A program made the position numbers and the translations under genes. From an uncultured Paracoccus sp. (GTDB taxonomy: Bacteria > Pseudomonadota > Alphaproteobacteria > Rhodobacterales > Rhodobacteraceae): a stretch of DNA of 56,096 nt. Each line of letters begins with the position of its first letter. Within the stretch, counting starts at the first letter, position 1. The DNA is taken from the NCBI GenBank assembly GCA_934533075.1, contig CAKTBJ010000018.1:1-56096 (forward strand), written 5' to 3'. The notes beneath the pieces are model-generated. The model saw only the letters and a list, made by a program, of their open reading frames with translations, ran no database searches and was not told where the DNA came from. Positions 44,618 through 54,318 of this stretch are shown piece after piece.

Positions 44618-47600
44618 ATGACCGCCCCCCGTTACAGCGAGCTACAGGTTACGTCGCATTTTTCCTTCCTGCGCGGCGCTTCCTCGGCCGGGGAGCTGTT
44701 CGCCACCGCCGCCGCGATGGGCATCGAGGCGCTGGCGATCACCGACCGCAACACGCTGGCCGGGATGGTGCGCGCCCATGAGGCGGCGAAGGAAACCGGC
44801 GTCAGGCTGGTCGTCGGCTGCCGGCTCGATCTGGTTTGCGGCCTGTCGGTGCTGGCCTATCCCACCGACCGCGCGGCCTATGCGCGGCTGTGCCGGCTGC
44901 TGTCGCTGGGCAAGGCGCGGGCGGGCAAGGGGCGGTGCCGGCTGGAATGGGCCGATCTGGCGGCCTGTGGCGAGGGGCTGGTCGCGGTGCTGCTGCCCGA
45001 TCTGGCCGATGCGGCCTGTGCGCGGCACCTGCGCCGGCTGCGCGACGCCTTCGGGGACCGCGCCTATCTGGCCCTGACCCTGCGCCGTCGGCCGGGTGAC
45101 CAGATGCGGCTGTGGGAACTCTCGCAGCTGGCGGGCCGCATCGGCGTGCCCACCGTCGCCACCAACGACGTGCTGTTCCATACGCCCGACAGGCGCATGC
45201 TTCAGGATGTGGTCACGGCGATCCGCCACAACACCACCATCGACGAACTGGGCCTCCGCCGCGCGCGCCATGCCGACCGCCACCTGAAGCCGCCGGCCGA
45301 GATGCACCGCCTGTTCGCCCGCTGGCCCGAGGCGCTGGCCCGCACGGCGGAGATCGCCGACCGCTGCCGCTTCTCGCTGGACGAGCTGCGCTATCAGTAT
45401 CCCGAGGAGCGCGACGACCCCACCCAGACCCCGCAGCAGGTGCTGGAGCGGCTGACCTGGGCCGGCGCGGCGCAACGCTATCCGGCGGGCGTGCCCGGCA
45501 AGGTGGCCGATACGCTGCGCCATGAGCTGGCCCTGATCGGCAGGCTGGATTACGCGCCCTATTTCCTGACCGTGAACAACATCGTGCGCCATGCCCGATC
45601 CTGCGGCATCCTGTGCCAGGGGCGCGGCTCGGCGGCCAACAGCGCCGTGTGCTACGTGCTGGGCATCACCGCCATCGACCCCGGCCAGAACAACCTGCTG
45701 TTCGAGCGGTTCGTGTCCGAGGAACGCCGCGAGCCGCCTGACATCGACGTGGATTTCGAGCATGAGCGGCGCGAGGAGGTGATCCAGTGGGTCTATGAGC
45801 ATTACGGCCGCAGCCATGCCGCGCTGGCCGCGACCGTCATCCGCTATCGCTCCAAGGGGGCGCTGCGCGACGTGGGCAAGGCGATGGGCCTGCCCGAGGA
45901 CCTGATCCGGGGCCTGTCCGGCCAGCTTGGCCGCTGGAACGACGCCATCGGCGCGCGCGAACTGGCCGAGCTGAACCTCAACCCCGAGGATCGCCGGCTG
46001 CGGCTGACCCTCGAACTGGCCGCCCAGTTGCGCGGCACGCCCCGGCACCTGTCGCAGCATCCCGGCGGCTTCGTGCTGACCCATGACCGGCTGGACGATC
46101 TGGTGCCGATCGAGCCGGCGGCGATGGCGGATCGCCAGATCATCGAATGGGACAAGGACGACATCGACGCGCTGCGCTTCATGAAGGTGGACGTGCTGGC
46201 GCTGGGCATGCTCAGTTGCCTGCGCAAGGCGCTGGACCTGCTGGCCGCGCACAAGGGGGTCGTGCTCGATCTGGCCTCGATCCCGCAGGGGGACGGTCCC
46301 ACCTATGACATGATTTGCAAGGCCGACACGCTGGGCACCTTCCAGATCGAGAGCCGGGCGCAGATGTCGATGCTGCCGCGCCTGCGGCCCCGCGAATATT
46401 ACGATCTGGTGATCCAGGTCGCCATCGTGCGCCCCGGCCCGATCCAGGGCGACATGGTGCATCCCTATCTGCGCCGCCGCGCCGGGCTGGAGAAGCCCGA
46501 TTACCCCAAGCCCGAACTGGAAAACGTGCTGGGCCAGACCTATGGTGTGCCGCTGTTCCAGGAGCAGGCCATGCGCGTCGCCATCGAATGCGCGGGCTTT
46601 ACCCCCGGCGAGGCCGACCTGCTGCGCAAGAGCATGGCGACCTTCAAGCATACCGGCGGCGTGTCGGGCTTCCGCGACAAGCTGATCTCCGGCATGGTCG
46701 CGCGCGGCTACGAGGCGGAATTCGCCGCACGCATCTTCCGCCAGCTGGAGGGCTTCGGCTCCTACGGCTTTCCCGAAAGCCACGCGGCCAGCTTCGCGCT
46801 GCTGGCCTATGCCTCGGCCTGGCTGAAATGCCACCATCCCGACGTGTTCTGTGCGGCGCTGCTGAACAGCCAGCCGATGGGCTTCTATGCGCCGGCGCAG
46901 ATCGTGCGCGACGCGCGCGAGCATGGGGTCGAGGTCCGGCCCCCCTGCATCAATGCCAGCCGCTGGGACTGCACGCTGGAGCCGGCGGGGCGGGGCCTTG
47001 CGGTGCGGCTGGGGCTGCGCATGGTCAAGGGCCTGTCGAATGCCCATGCCGCCGCCATCGTGCTGGCACGGGGGGATGCGCCTTTCGCCTCGGTGGGGGA
47101 CCTGTGGCGCCGGGCCGGGGTGCCGGTCGCGGTGCTGGCACGCCTCGCCGGGGCGGATGGCTTCGGCCCCGCCTTCGGGCTGACGCGGCGGGCGGCGCTC
47201 TGGGCGGTCAAGGGGCTGCGCGACGAGGAACTGCCGCTTTTCGCCGCCGCCGCCGCGCGCGAGGGGGCCGAGCCGGGCGTGACCCTGCGCCCGATGAGTG
47301 CGGGCGGCGAGGTGGTGGCGGATTACCGGCATACCGGCCTGTCGCTGCGCGCGCATCCGGTTTCCTTCCTGCGTGCGGACCTCGCGCGCCGCCGCATCGT
47401 CACCTGCGCCGGGGCGATGGCGGGGCGGGACCGGCAGTGGCTGGAGGTGGCCGGGCTGGTTCTGGTGCGCCAGCGTCCCGGCTCGGCCAGGGGGGTGCTG
47501 TTCGTCACGATGGAGGACGAGACCGGCGCCGCCAATATCGTGGTCTGGCAAAGGGTGTTCGAGCGGTTCCGGCGGGTGATCCTGTCCTCGGACATGATCG

Positions 47601-47749
47601 CCGTGGCCGGCCGCATCCAGCGCGAGGGCGAGGTGGTGCATCTGGTGGCCCGCCGCATCACCGGCCTGTCGCGCGACCTGGCCGGCATCGGCGCGCGCGA
47701 GGCCCCGCCGGGCGGCGGCATCCGGGTCAGGTCGCGGGATTTCCATTAG
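44618..47749 (+). CDS. dnaE2: Error-prone DNA polymerase DnaE2 (ImuC)
   Basis: C-family polymerase, 1043 residues, that carries out translesion synthesis with ImuAB. The PHP domain starts [18 protein letters not shown]. The polymerase active site is [16 protein letters not shown] at about residue 374; [52 protein letters not shown] and [18 protein letters not shown] are strongly conserved in DnaE2. A C-terminal OB-fold part ends [13 protein letters not shown] 44618 ([10 protein letters not shown]) is the family start. 124 bases separate it from imuB. It ends 16 bases before the convergent MFS gene. Confidence 0.95.
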   Translation: MTAPRYSELQVTSHFSFLRGASSAGELFATAAAMGIEALAITDRNTLAGMVRAHEAAKETGVRLVVGCRLDLVCGLSVLAYPTDRAAYARLCRLLSLGKARAGKGRCRLEWADLAACGEGLVAVLLPDLADAACARHLRRLRDAFGDRAYLALTLRRRPGDQMRLWELSQLAGRIGVPTVATNDVLFHTPDRRMLQDVVTAIRHNTTIDELGLRRARHADRHLKPPAEMHRLFARWPEALARTAEIADRCRFSLDELRYQYPEERDDPTQTPQQVLERLTWAGAAQRYPAGVPGKVADTLRHELALIGRLDYAPYFLTVNNIVRHARSCGILCQGRGSAANSAVCYVLGITAIDPGQNNLLFERFVSEERREPPDIDVDFEHERREEVIQWVYEHYGRSHAALAATVIRYRSKGALRDVGKAMGLPEDLIRGLSGQLGRWNDAIGARELAELNLNPEDRRLRLTLELAAQLRGTPRHLSQHPGGFVLTHDRLDDLVPIEPAAMADRQIIEWDKDDIDALRFMKVDVLALGMLSCLRKALDLLAAHKGVVLDLASIPQGDGPTYDMICKADTLGTFQIESRAQMSMLPRLRPREYYDLVIQVAIVRPGPIQGDMVHPYLRRRAGLEKPDYPKPELENVLGQTYGVPLFQEQAMRVAIECAGFTPGEADLLRKSMATFKHTGGVSGFRDKLISGMVARGYEAEFAARIFRQLEGFGSYGFPESHAASFALLAYASAWLKCHHPDVFCAALLNSQPMGFYAPAQIVRDAREHGVEVRPPCINASRWDCTLEPAGRGLAVRLGLRMVKGLSNAHAAAIVLARGDAPFASVGDLWRRAGVPVAVLARLAGADGFGPAFGLTRRAALWAVKGLRDEELPLFAAAAAREGAEPGVTLRPMSAGGEVVADYRHTGLSLRAHPVSFLRADLARRRIVTCAGAMAGRDRQWLEVAGLVLVRQRPGSARGVLFVTMEDETGAANIVVWQRVFERFRRVILSSDMIAVAGRIQREGEVVHLVARRITGLSRDLAGIGAREAPPGGGIRVRSRDFH

Positions 47750-47765
47750 CCGGCCGGTCGGCCCG

Positions 47766-49628
47766 TCAGCGCCGCCTTGCCGCCAGCAGGGCGAGGGCGC
47801 CGAGGGCCGGGGCGATGCCGCCGAAGGCATAGGCCGCGCCGTAGCCGCCCGACAGCGTGACCGTCAGCTGCGCCAGCAGCGGGCTGACCACATAGCCCGA
47901 GAACAGGATGAAGGTGCCCGCGGCGGTGACGGCGCCGACCTGGCCCTCGGGCGAGGCGATGGCCAGCTCGGTCAGGAAGATGCCGTTCCACGAGATCACC
48001 GTGATCCCGGCCAGCCCGGCCAGCAGCATCACCAGCACCGCCGGCGTGCCCGGCCCGGTGGCGGCGATGGCCAGCATGGTCAGCCCAGAGGCCAGGCACA
48101 TCCCGGCCAGCATCAGCCGCCCGCTGCCGGCGCGGTCGGTCAGCCAGCCCATCAGGATGCGCCCGCCGATGCCCACGCCCTGAAGCAGCGCGAAGGCGCC
48201 GCCGGCGGCGGTCAGGCTCCATCCCGCGCCGTCGCTGAGCAGCACGGGGTAAAAGGCCAGCAGCACCCCCTGCGCCACCGCGAGGCCGATGCCGGCAAGG
48301 CTGAGCACCCGCAGGTCGCGGCTGCGCAACAGCATGGCCGCCATGCGCAGCGGCGCCAGCAGCATCTCCGCCCCGCGCGGGCGCGGGGGTGGGGCGCCGC
48401 CGGGGTGATCGTCCAGCCCGACATTGCCGTGGCCCAGCGCCAGCGCCGCCAACCCGCCGATGGCCGCCGTGGCCAGCAGGGCGGCGCCGGTGCCCCAGGC
48501 CAGCCCGATCGCCGGCAGCAGCAGCCCCGCCGCCAGCCCGCCCAGCGGCACCCCGGCCTGCTTGAAGGAAAACACGAAATGCCGCCGCGCGGGCGGCACC
48601 AGCCGCATCAGGATGTCGCTGCCCGCCGGGGCTGACGGCCCATAGCCCAGCCCGATCAGGAAGGCCGCCAGCAGGATCAGCGGCCAGTTCGGCAGCAGGC
48701 ACAGGCACAGCGCCGCGGCGCCCAGCCCGATGCCCAGCCGCATCTGGTGCAGCGAGGGGATGCCGGCGGCCAGCGCCGGTCCCCAGAGGAAGAACAGCAT
48801 GCTGCCCAGGCTGGTCGCCGCCGCCATCTGCCCGGCGGCCTCCGGCGCCATCCCGGCGGCCAGCGTCAGCGGCAGGCCGAACAGGGGCAGGGCGCGGGTC
48901 ATCATCGCCAGCACCGCCTGCGCCGCCGTGACCACGATCACCGGCGCCACCCAGCCGGGGGCAGGGGGCAGGTCCGGGATGGCGGCCGGGCGTCCGGCGG
49001 AGGCGGAGGCCGGGCCTTCGATGTGGCTCGGGACCGGGGCGGCGGCCGGGTTCGAGCCGGGCACGGGGGCGGAGGCAGGCATGGCGTTCGCGGCAGGTGC
49101 CGCGTTCGAGCCAGGCATCGCGCTCGGCAAAGGGCCTACACTCGCGGCGGGTGCCACGCCCGTGCCGGAAGCCGGACCGGGGGCAGGCGCCGCGCCTGAC
49201 GTGAACGCGCTGCCCCAGGCCGATGCCGCCGCATCCGGGGCCGCCGGATCGGGAGCGGGCGCCGTGTCCGGGCCGGATACGGGCATCGCGCTTGAGATGG
49301 ATGTTCCGCCTGAAATCGGCGTCGCGCTTGAAGGGAGCGCCTTGCCCGAAGCCGGCGCTACGCCCAAGGCCGGCGGCGGATCGGAGACAGGCGCCGCGCC
49401 TGAGGCGAGAGCCGGCCCAGCCGCAGAAACCGTGCTTGAAGTGAGCGCGCTGCCCGAAGTCGGTGCCGCACCGGAAGCCGGCCCCGCGCCCGTGACAGGG
49501 GCCGGCCCTGTGGCAGGGGCCGCGCCCGATGCGGCAACCCCGCCCGAAGCCGGCATCTCGCCCGAAGCCGCCGCCGGCCCGGAGGCGGGCGCCGTGCCCG
49601 AAACAGGCGCAGGCTTTACACGATCCAC
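47766..49628 (-). CDS. MFS transporter with a long low-complexity N-terminal extension
   Basis: Major facilitator superfamily permease, about 12 helices over the last 400 residues: WVAPVIVVTAAQAVLAMM, LFFLWGPALAAGIPSL, the cytoplasmic loop FSFKQAGVPLGGLAAG, GGRILMGWLTDRAGSGRLML and WNGIFLTELAIASPEGQ. Upstream of the first helix, about 220 residues are Ala/Gly/Pro/Ser-rich with a repeated six-residue unit (APASG-like). The true start is uncertain: GTG 49628 overlaps the SDR stop and needs a weak start; internal Met codons in the repeat would give a near-normal MFS length. Substrate unknown. It follows the SDR and the peptide importer in one direction. Confidence 0.8.
   Translation of the reverse strand: MDRVKPAPVSGTAPASGPAAASGEMPASGGVAASGAAPATGPAPVTGAGPASGAAPTSGSALTSSTVSAAGPALASGAAPVSDPPPALGVAPASGKALPSSATPISGGTSISSAMPVSGPDTAPAPDPAAPDAAASAWGSAFTSGAAPAPGPASGTGVAPAASVGPLPSAMPGSNAAPAANAMPASAPVPGSNPAAAPVPSHIEGPASASAGRPAAIPDLPPAPGWVAPVIVVTAAQAVLAMMTRALPLFGLPLTLAAGMAPEAAGQMAAATSLGSMLFFLWGPALAAGIPSLHQMRLGIGLGAAALCLCLLPNWPLILLAAFLIGLGYGPSAPAGSDILMRLVPPARRHFVFSFKQAGVPLGGLAAGLLLPAIGLAWGTGAALLATAAIGGLAALALGHGNVGLDDHPGGAPPPRPRGAEMLLAPLRMAAMLLRSRDLRVLSLAGIGLAVAQGVLLAFYPVLLSDGAGWSLTAAGGAFALLQGVGIGGRILMGWLTDRAGSGRLMLAGMCLASGLTMLAIAATGPGTPAVLVMLLAGLAGITVISWNGIFLTELAIASPEGQVGAVTAAGTFILFSGYVVSPLLAQLTVTLSGGYGAAYAFGGIAPALGALALLAARRR
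48990..49618. repeat. Degenerate 18-bp minisatellite, open in both directions
   Basis: About 630 bases with an 18-base period, readable as six-residue units: on the minus strand GxAPxS-like (APVSGTAPASG), on the plus strand PEAG-like (APEAGPAPVTG). Units are imperfect, so this is old or under selection for composition. Both strands are free of stops across it. It forms the N-terminal part of the MFS reading frame. Confidence 0.85.
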
Positions 49629-50359
49629 TGGAAGCCGTCGATCACGATGTCCTGCCCGGTGATGAAGCACGGCTCGGACAGCGCCAGAAAGACCACCAGT
49701 TGCGCCACATCCGCCGGCGTGCCGGTGCGGCCGAGCGCGATGCCGCGCACCAGCTCGGCCTTGCGGGCGCGGATCATGTCGTTGCTGCGCTCGGTCTCGA
49801 TGACGCCGGGGCAGATGGCGTTGACCAGAATCTCCGGTCCCAGCTCCTTGGCCAGCGCGCGGGTCATGCCCAGCAGGCCCGCCTTGGCCGCCGCATAGGC
49901 GAACTTGCTGACCGCGTTGGTCACGCCCCCGGAATGGGCGTTCAGCGACGACATGTTGATGATCCGGCCCGCCCCCGCCGCGACCATATGCGGCGCCACC
50001 GCATGGATATAGTTGAACGCGCCCTTGAGGTTGATGGCGATGGTGCGGTCGAACTCGGCCTCGGTGATGTCCAGCATGGGCTTGACGTTGGACTGGCCGG
50101 CATTGTTGAACAGCACGTCGATGCGGCCCCGGTCAGTCATCACCGCCGCCACGATCTGGGCGGCGCGGGCATGGTCGGACACGTCAGCCTCGAAGGTCAG
50201 GACCTTGCGGCCCAGGGCCTCGATCTCGGCGCGGGTCTTGGCCAGGTCCTCGGGGATCAGGTCCACCAGCACGATGTCGGTGCCGCGCGCCGCCAGCTCC
50301 AGCGCGCAGCCGCGCCCGATGCCGCGCCCGCCGCCGGTGATGATTGCCGTCTTGGTCAT
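49616..50359 (-). CDS. Short-chain dehydrogenase/reductase (SDR)
   Basis: NAD(P)-dependent oxidoreductase of 247 residues. TGGGRGIG (8-15) is the cofactor motif, NNAG is at 85-88, the catalytic Ser is at 137-138, Tyr155 and Lys159 lie in YAAAK, and PG follows at about residue 187. D33 (LVDL) suggests NAD preference. ATG 50359 overlaps the ATPase stop (ATGA), so it belongs to the peptide importer operon. It may act on the imported compound. Confidence 0.94.
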   Translation of the reverse strand: MTKTAIITGGGRGIGRGCALELAARGTDIVLVDLIPEDLAKTRAEIEALGRKVLTFEADVSDHARAAQIVAAVMTDRGRIDVLFNNAGQSNVKPMLDITEAEFDRTIAINLKGAFNYIHAVAPHMVAAGAGRIINMSSLNAHSGGVTNAVSKFAYAAAKAGLLGMTRALAKELGPEILVNAICPGVIETERSNDMIRARKAELVRGIALGRTGTPADVAQLVVFLALSEPCFITGQDIVIDGFQWIV

Positions 50360-51357
50360 GGGGTGGTCTCCATCAGGGCCGGCGGCTTCACCTGGCCGGC
50401 GAAATGGCAGGCCGCCCATTGCGGTCCCGCCGGGGTCAGGGCCGGATCGTCGCGCCGGCAGATGTCCTGCACATGCGGGCAGCGCCCCTGAAAGCGGCAG
50501 CCCGGCGGCAGGCGGCTGGCATCGGGCGGCTCGCCCTTCAGCCAGAAGTTCTTGGTCACGCGCGGGCCGTTGATGCGCGGGATCGCCGCCAGCAGCGACT
50601 GGGTATAGGGATGCTGGGGGTTCTGGAAGATGTCCTCGACGGCGCCGATCTCGACGATGCGGCCCAGATACATCACCGCCACCCGGTGGCACATCATCCG
50701 CACCACGGAAAGGTCGTGGCTGATGAAGATATAGGTCAGGTCGAACGTGTCGCGCAGTTCCCGAAACAGGTTCAGCACCGTGGCCTGAACGGATACGTCC
50801 AGCCCGGCGGTCGGCTCGTCCAGGATGACCACGCGCGGGTTCAGCATCAGGATGCGCGCCAGCCCGACCCGGCGCTGCTGCCCGCCGGAAATCTCGTGCG
50901 GGAACAGGTCCAGATGCGTCTGCGGCAGGCCCACGGCGGTCAGGATCTCCGCCACCTTGCGCTTGCGTGCCCCGGCGTCGAGGTCGGTGTGGATGATCAG
51001 CGGCTCCTCCAGCGAGCGCCCGATCCGCCAGCGCGGGTCCAGCGAGGCGCCGGGGTCCTGATAGGCGTATTGCAGCCGGCTGCGCTGCGCGCGCGCCTGC
51101 TTGGGCGACTGGCCGGCGATGTCGCGGCCCTCGAAGACGATCCTGCCCGAGGTCGGCGCCTGAATGCCCATCACCGTCTTGCCCAGGGTGGACTTGCCGC
51201 AGCCGGATTCCCCCACGAGGCCGAGGATTTCCCCGTCCTGCAAGTCGAAGGACACGCCGTCCAGCGCCCGGATCAGCCCCAGCTTGCGCCCGAAGCTGCC
51301 GCGCACCGGGAAATGCACGTTGAGGTCGCGCACCGAAAGGATGGTTTCCCGTGTCAT
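50356..51357 (-). CDS. Peptide ABC transporter ATP-binding protein (DppF/OppF type), second importer
   Basis: 333 residues. Walker A GESGCGKST, Q-loop YQDPGASLDP, signature ISGGQQRR (Arg-Arg rather than the usual Gln-Arg), Walker B VVILDEPTAGLD and SHDLSVV. A C-terminal Cys cluster CRFQGRCPHVQDIC follows. ATG 51357 overlaps the partner ATPase stop; the SDR starts within its own stop. Confidence 0.94.
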   Translation of the reverse strand: MTRETILSVRDLNVHFPVRGSFGRKLGLIRALDGVSFDLQDGEILGLVGESGCGKSTLGKTVMGIQAPTSGRIVFEGRDIAGQSPKQARAQRSRLQYAYQDPGASLDPRWRIGRSLEEPLIIHTDLDAGARKRKVAEILTAVGLPQTHLDLFPHEISGGQQRRVGLARILMLNPRVVILDEPTAGLDVSVQATVLNLFRELRDTFDLTYIFISHDLSVVRMMCHRVAVMYLGRIVEIGAVEDIFQNPQHPYTQSLLAAIPRINGPRVTKNFWLKGEPPDASRLPPGCRFQGRCPHVQDICRRDDPALTPAGPQWAACHFAGQVKPPALMETTP

Positions 51358-52409
51358 GCCTGTGCCTCCAGCAGGACCGACGGCGCGCCCAGCGTCGGGT
51401 GATGGCAGCGGACCGTGTGCCCTGCCGCTACGGTGTCGGTCGGCGGGCGGATGGCGCAGGCCTCCGTCGCGCGGGTGCAGCGGGTGCTGAACCGGCAGCC
51501 CGAGGGCGGCGCGAAGAAGCTGGGCAGCTCGCCCGGAATGCCGGTCATGGCGCCGCCGGCCTCGGGGCGCGAGGCCAGCAGCCGCCCGGTATAGGGATGC
51601 GCGGGAGCGTTGAAGAAGCTGTCGATGGGCGCGGCCTCCATCTCCTGCCCGGCATACATCACCGTGATGGAATCGCAGATTTCATAGGCGGACCCGAGGT
51701 CGTGGGTGGTCAGCATCACCGCCACGCCGCGCTCGTTCGCCAGCCGGCGCATCAGGCCCAGGATCTGCGCCTGGATGGTCACGTCCAGCGCGGTCGTCGG
51801 CTCGTCGGCGATGATCAGGTCCGGCTCGGGCAGCAGGGCCATCGCGATCATCAGGCGCTGGCGCTGGCCGCCGGACACCTCGTGCGGGTATTTGCGCAGG
51901 ACGGCGGCGGGCTGGGGCAGTTGCACGGCCTCCAGCGTCTCCAGCACCTTCTGGCGGTCCTTGCGGCGGCGCTCGCGCGGGTAGGGGGCCAGCAGGGGCA
52001 GGCGGGCCGGGGCACCCTCGCCCAGCAGGGGCGACTTCCACTTCATCAGGTCGTCGATCTGCTCGCCGATGGTCAGCACCGGGTTCAGGCTGGTGAAGGG
52101 GTCCTGCGGGATGAAGGTCACCTTGCGGCCGCGGGTGCGGGTTTGGGCGCGCCTCGCCTCGGGCGTGTCCGACAGCATGTCGACCGATCCGAAGCGGATC
52201 GAGCCGCCGCGGATTTCCAGCTTCTGGCGCGGCAGCACGCCGAGGATGGCGCGGGCCAGCGTGGTCTTGCCGCAGCCGGATTCGCCCACCAGCCCCATGA
52301 TCTCGCCCCGCTTCATCGACAGGTTCACCCCGTCGAGGATATGGGCGAAACCCTTCTCGCCGGCCCGGAAGCCGAGGCTGAGATTGTCCACGTCCAGCAA
52401 TGCGGTCAT
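51354..52409 (-). CDS. Peptide ABC transporter ATP-binding protein (DppD/OppD type), second importer
   Basis: 351 residues. Walker A GESGCGKTT, Q-loop IPQDPFTSLNP, signature VSGGQRQR, Walker B LIIADEPTTALD and TTHDLGSAY. An insertion between the Q-loop and signature (LLGEGAPARLPLLAPYPRER) makes it longer than its counterpart at 15662. The Cys pattern CRFSTRCTRATEAC is at the C-terminus. ATG 52409 overlaps the permease stop. Confidence 0.94.
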   Translation of the reverse strand: MTALLDVDNLSLGFRAGEKGFAHILDGVNLSMKRGEIMGLVGESGCGKTTLARAILGVLPRQKLEIRGGSIRFGSVDMLSDTPEARRAQTRTRGRKVTFIPQDPFTSLNPVLTIGEQIDDLMKWKSPLLGEGAPARLPLLAPYPRERRRKDRQKVLETLEAVQLPQPAAVLRKYPHEVSGGQRQRLMIAMALLPEPDLIIADEPTTALDVTIQAQILGLMRRLANERGVAVMLTTHDLGSAYEICDSITVMYAGQEMEAAPIDSFFNAPAHPYTGRLLASRPEAGGAMTGIPGELPSFFAPPSGCRFSTRCTRATEACAIRPPTDTVAAGHTVRCHHPTLGAPSVLLEAQA

Positions 52410-53248
52410 TTCGAGCCTCCCCGCGTCTTGGGATCGAGGATGTCGCGCAGCCCGTCGCCCAGCAGGTTGAAGCCCATCACGACAAGGAAGATCGCCAGGC
52501 CGGGGGCTGCGGCATACCACCAGGCTTCGGGCAGGAAGTCCCGCGCCTCGGAGATGGTGCGGCCCCATTCCGGCGTCGGCGGCGGTGCGCCCAGCCCCAG
52601 AAAGCCCAAGGTGGCGGCGGTCAGGATCGTCACGCCCATGCCGATCGAGGTGCGCACGATGATCGCCGAGGCGATGTTCGGCAGGATATGCAGCACCATC
52701 ACCCGCGCATCCGAGGCCCCCAGGGCGGAAGCCGCCTCGACGAAGGTCTGGCCCTTCAGGGCCTGCGTCTCGGCATAGACCAGCCGCGCCCAGAACGGCC
52801 AATAGGTCAGCGACAACGCCAGGATGACGTTCTCCAGCGTCGGGCCGAGGGTCTGCGCGATGGCGATGGCCAGCACGATCTGCGGCACGGCGAGGAACAC
52901 GTCCGAGGTGCGCATCAGCACGCCGCCGACAAAGCCACCGTAATAGCCGGCCAGCAGCCCGATGGGCACCCCGATCACCACCGCCGCGCCCACGGCGATC
53001 ACCGCGATCAGGATGGTGATGCGGGCGCCGAACAGCAGGCGGCTGAAGATGTCGGCGCCCATGCGGTCGGTGCCGAACCAGTTCTCGGCCGAGGGCGGTT
53101 GCAGGCGGCGGGTCAGGTGGAACTGGGTCACGTCCTCGGGATAGGGCGCGATCCACGGGGCGAAGGCCGCCACCAGCAGCAGGAACAGGATGATGGCCAG
53201 GCCCATCGTCGCGGCCCGGTCGGCCAGAAGAACGCGCAGGGTTTTCAT
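52406..53248 (-). CDS. Peptide ABC transporter permease (DppC type), second importer
   Basis: 280 residues with about six helices. After helix 1 there is FGTDRMGADIFSRLLFGAR, the DppC hallmark. The loop FVEAASALGASDARVMVLHI leads to LPNIASAIIV, and GFNLLGDGLRDILDP ends the protein. ATG 53248 overlaps the preceding permease stop by four bases. Confidence 0.95.
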   Translation of the reverse strand: MKTLRVLLADRAATMGLAIILFLLLVAAFAPWIAPYPEDVTQFHLTRRLQPPSAENWFGTDRMGADIFSRLLFGARITILIAVIAVGAAVVIGVPIGLLAGYYGGFVGGVLMRTSDVFLAVPQIVLAIAIAQTLGPTLENVILALSLTYWPFWARLVYAETQALKGQTFVEAASALGASDARVMVLHILPNIASAIIVRTSIGMGVTILTAATLGFLGLGAPPPTPEWGRTISEARDFLPEAWWYAAAPGLAIFLVVMGFNLLGDGLRDILDPKTRGGSK

Positions 53249-54249
53249 TTCACCATCCTCGGGTCGATGAAGGTGTGAACGATGTCCACCAGCAGGTTGA
53301 CGGTGATGAAGACCACGCCGACGAGGATCGAGAAGCCCAGGATCGCCTTGGTGTCGGATTGCAGGATCGAGTTGACCGCATAGGTGCCGAGGCCCGGCCA
53401 GTCGAACACCGCCTCGACCACCACCGCGCCCGAAAACAGCGCGCCGAAGATCAGGCCGATCTGGGTGACGGTGGAGATCAGCGCGTTGCGCAGCACGTAT
53501 TTCCATACGATCAGCGGGCGCGGAAAGCCCATCGCGGTCTCGTAAAGCACGTAATTGCTGTTCACCACCTCCAGCACGCCGGCGCGGGTAAAGCGCAGCA
53601 GCGTCGCGGCGGCGGGCAGGGCCAGCGTCGCCGCCGGCAGGATCAGGTGATGGAGGGCCGAGCGCAGGCTGGCCCAGTCGCCGGTCAGGATGCTGTCGAT
53701 CAGCAGGAAGCCGGTGATCTTCTCCGGCCCGAAGCCGCCGATGCGGCCGTTCAGCGGCGTCCAGCCCAGCCGGGTCGAGAAGAACATCTGCAATTCCACC
53801 GCCAGCCAGAAGGCGGCGACGGCGAGGCCCGAGACCGACAGGATGCGCAGCAGCTGGTCCACCCAGGTATTGGCGCGGATCGCCGCCACCACGCCCAGCG
53901 GCACGCCGACCAGAATGGCAAGGAAGATCGCCACGAAGGTCAGCTCCAGCGTCGCCGGCAGCCGGCGCATCAGGTCGTCCGAGATCGCCCGCTGCGTATA
54001 CATGCTCTGCCCCATGTCGCCGGTGGCCAGATCGCGGATATAGATCCAGAATTGCACATAGAGCGGTTCGTTCAGCCCCAGTTGCTCGCGCAGGGCCTCA
54101 AGCTGGGCGGGCGTCGCGTTCTCGCCGGCGATGATGCGGGCCGGATCGGTCGGCACCACGTTCGCGATCAGAAACACCACGATGATCAGCCCCAGCAGCG
54201 TGGGCACAAACCACATGAGGCGCGAAAGCACTATTTCCAGTCGTCGCAT
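53245..54249 (-). CDS. Peptide ABC transporter permease (DppB type), second importer
   Basis: 334 residues. Helix 1 is PTLLGLIIVVFLIANVV, followed by DPARIIAGENATPAQLEALR (the lagging loop of DppB) and TGDMGQSMYTQRAISDD. The C-terminal FDWPGLGTYAVNSILQSDT is typical. ATG 54249 has GGGGGAACGG upstream and lies in one arm of a hairpin (54246-54288). Confidence 0.95.
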   Translation of the reverse strand: MRRLEIVLSRLMWFVPTLLGLIIVVFLIANVVPTDPARIIAGENATPAQLEALREQLGLNEPLYVQFWIYIRDLATGDMGQSMYTQRAISDDLMRRLPATLELTFVAIFLAILVGVPLGVVAAIRANTWVDQLLRILSVSGLAVAAFWLAVELQMFFSTRLGWTPLNGRIGGFGPEKITGFLLIDSILTGDWASLRSALHHLILPAATLALPAAATLLRFTRAGVLEVVNSNYVLYETAMGFPRPLIVWKYVLRNALISTVTQIGLIFGALFSGAVVVEAVFDWPGLGTYAVNSILQSDTKAILGFSILVGVVFITVNLLVDIVHTFIDPRMVK

Positions 54250-54288
54250 GTTCCGTTCCCCCGGCTGCGTCCGCGGCAGGGAACATGC
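54246..54288 (-). promoter_or_regulatory. Hairpin that pairs with the start of the permease gene
   Basis: GCATGTTCC (54246-54254) and GGAACATGC (54280-54288) are perfect 9-bp inverted arms around 25 bases that are also GC-rich. The permease start codon (54247-54249) lies within one arm, so folding of the mRNA would hide it. It may lower permease output relative to the binding protein. Confidence 0.6.
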
Positions 54289-54318
54289 CGCGGACCGTTG
54301 GCTGAGACGTGGATGGGA

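Noticed and set aside
44642..47830. A minus-strand frame of about 1060 codons opposite dnaE2
   Set aside because: It is the antisense shadow of dnaE2, with no motif of its own.
48730..49662. A plus-strand repeat protein (PEAG-type repeats)
   Set aside because: It runs antisense through the conserved MFS helices, so it is more likely a by-product of the repeat on the coding strand.
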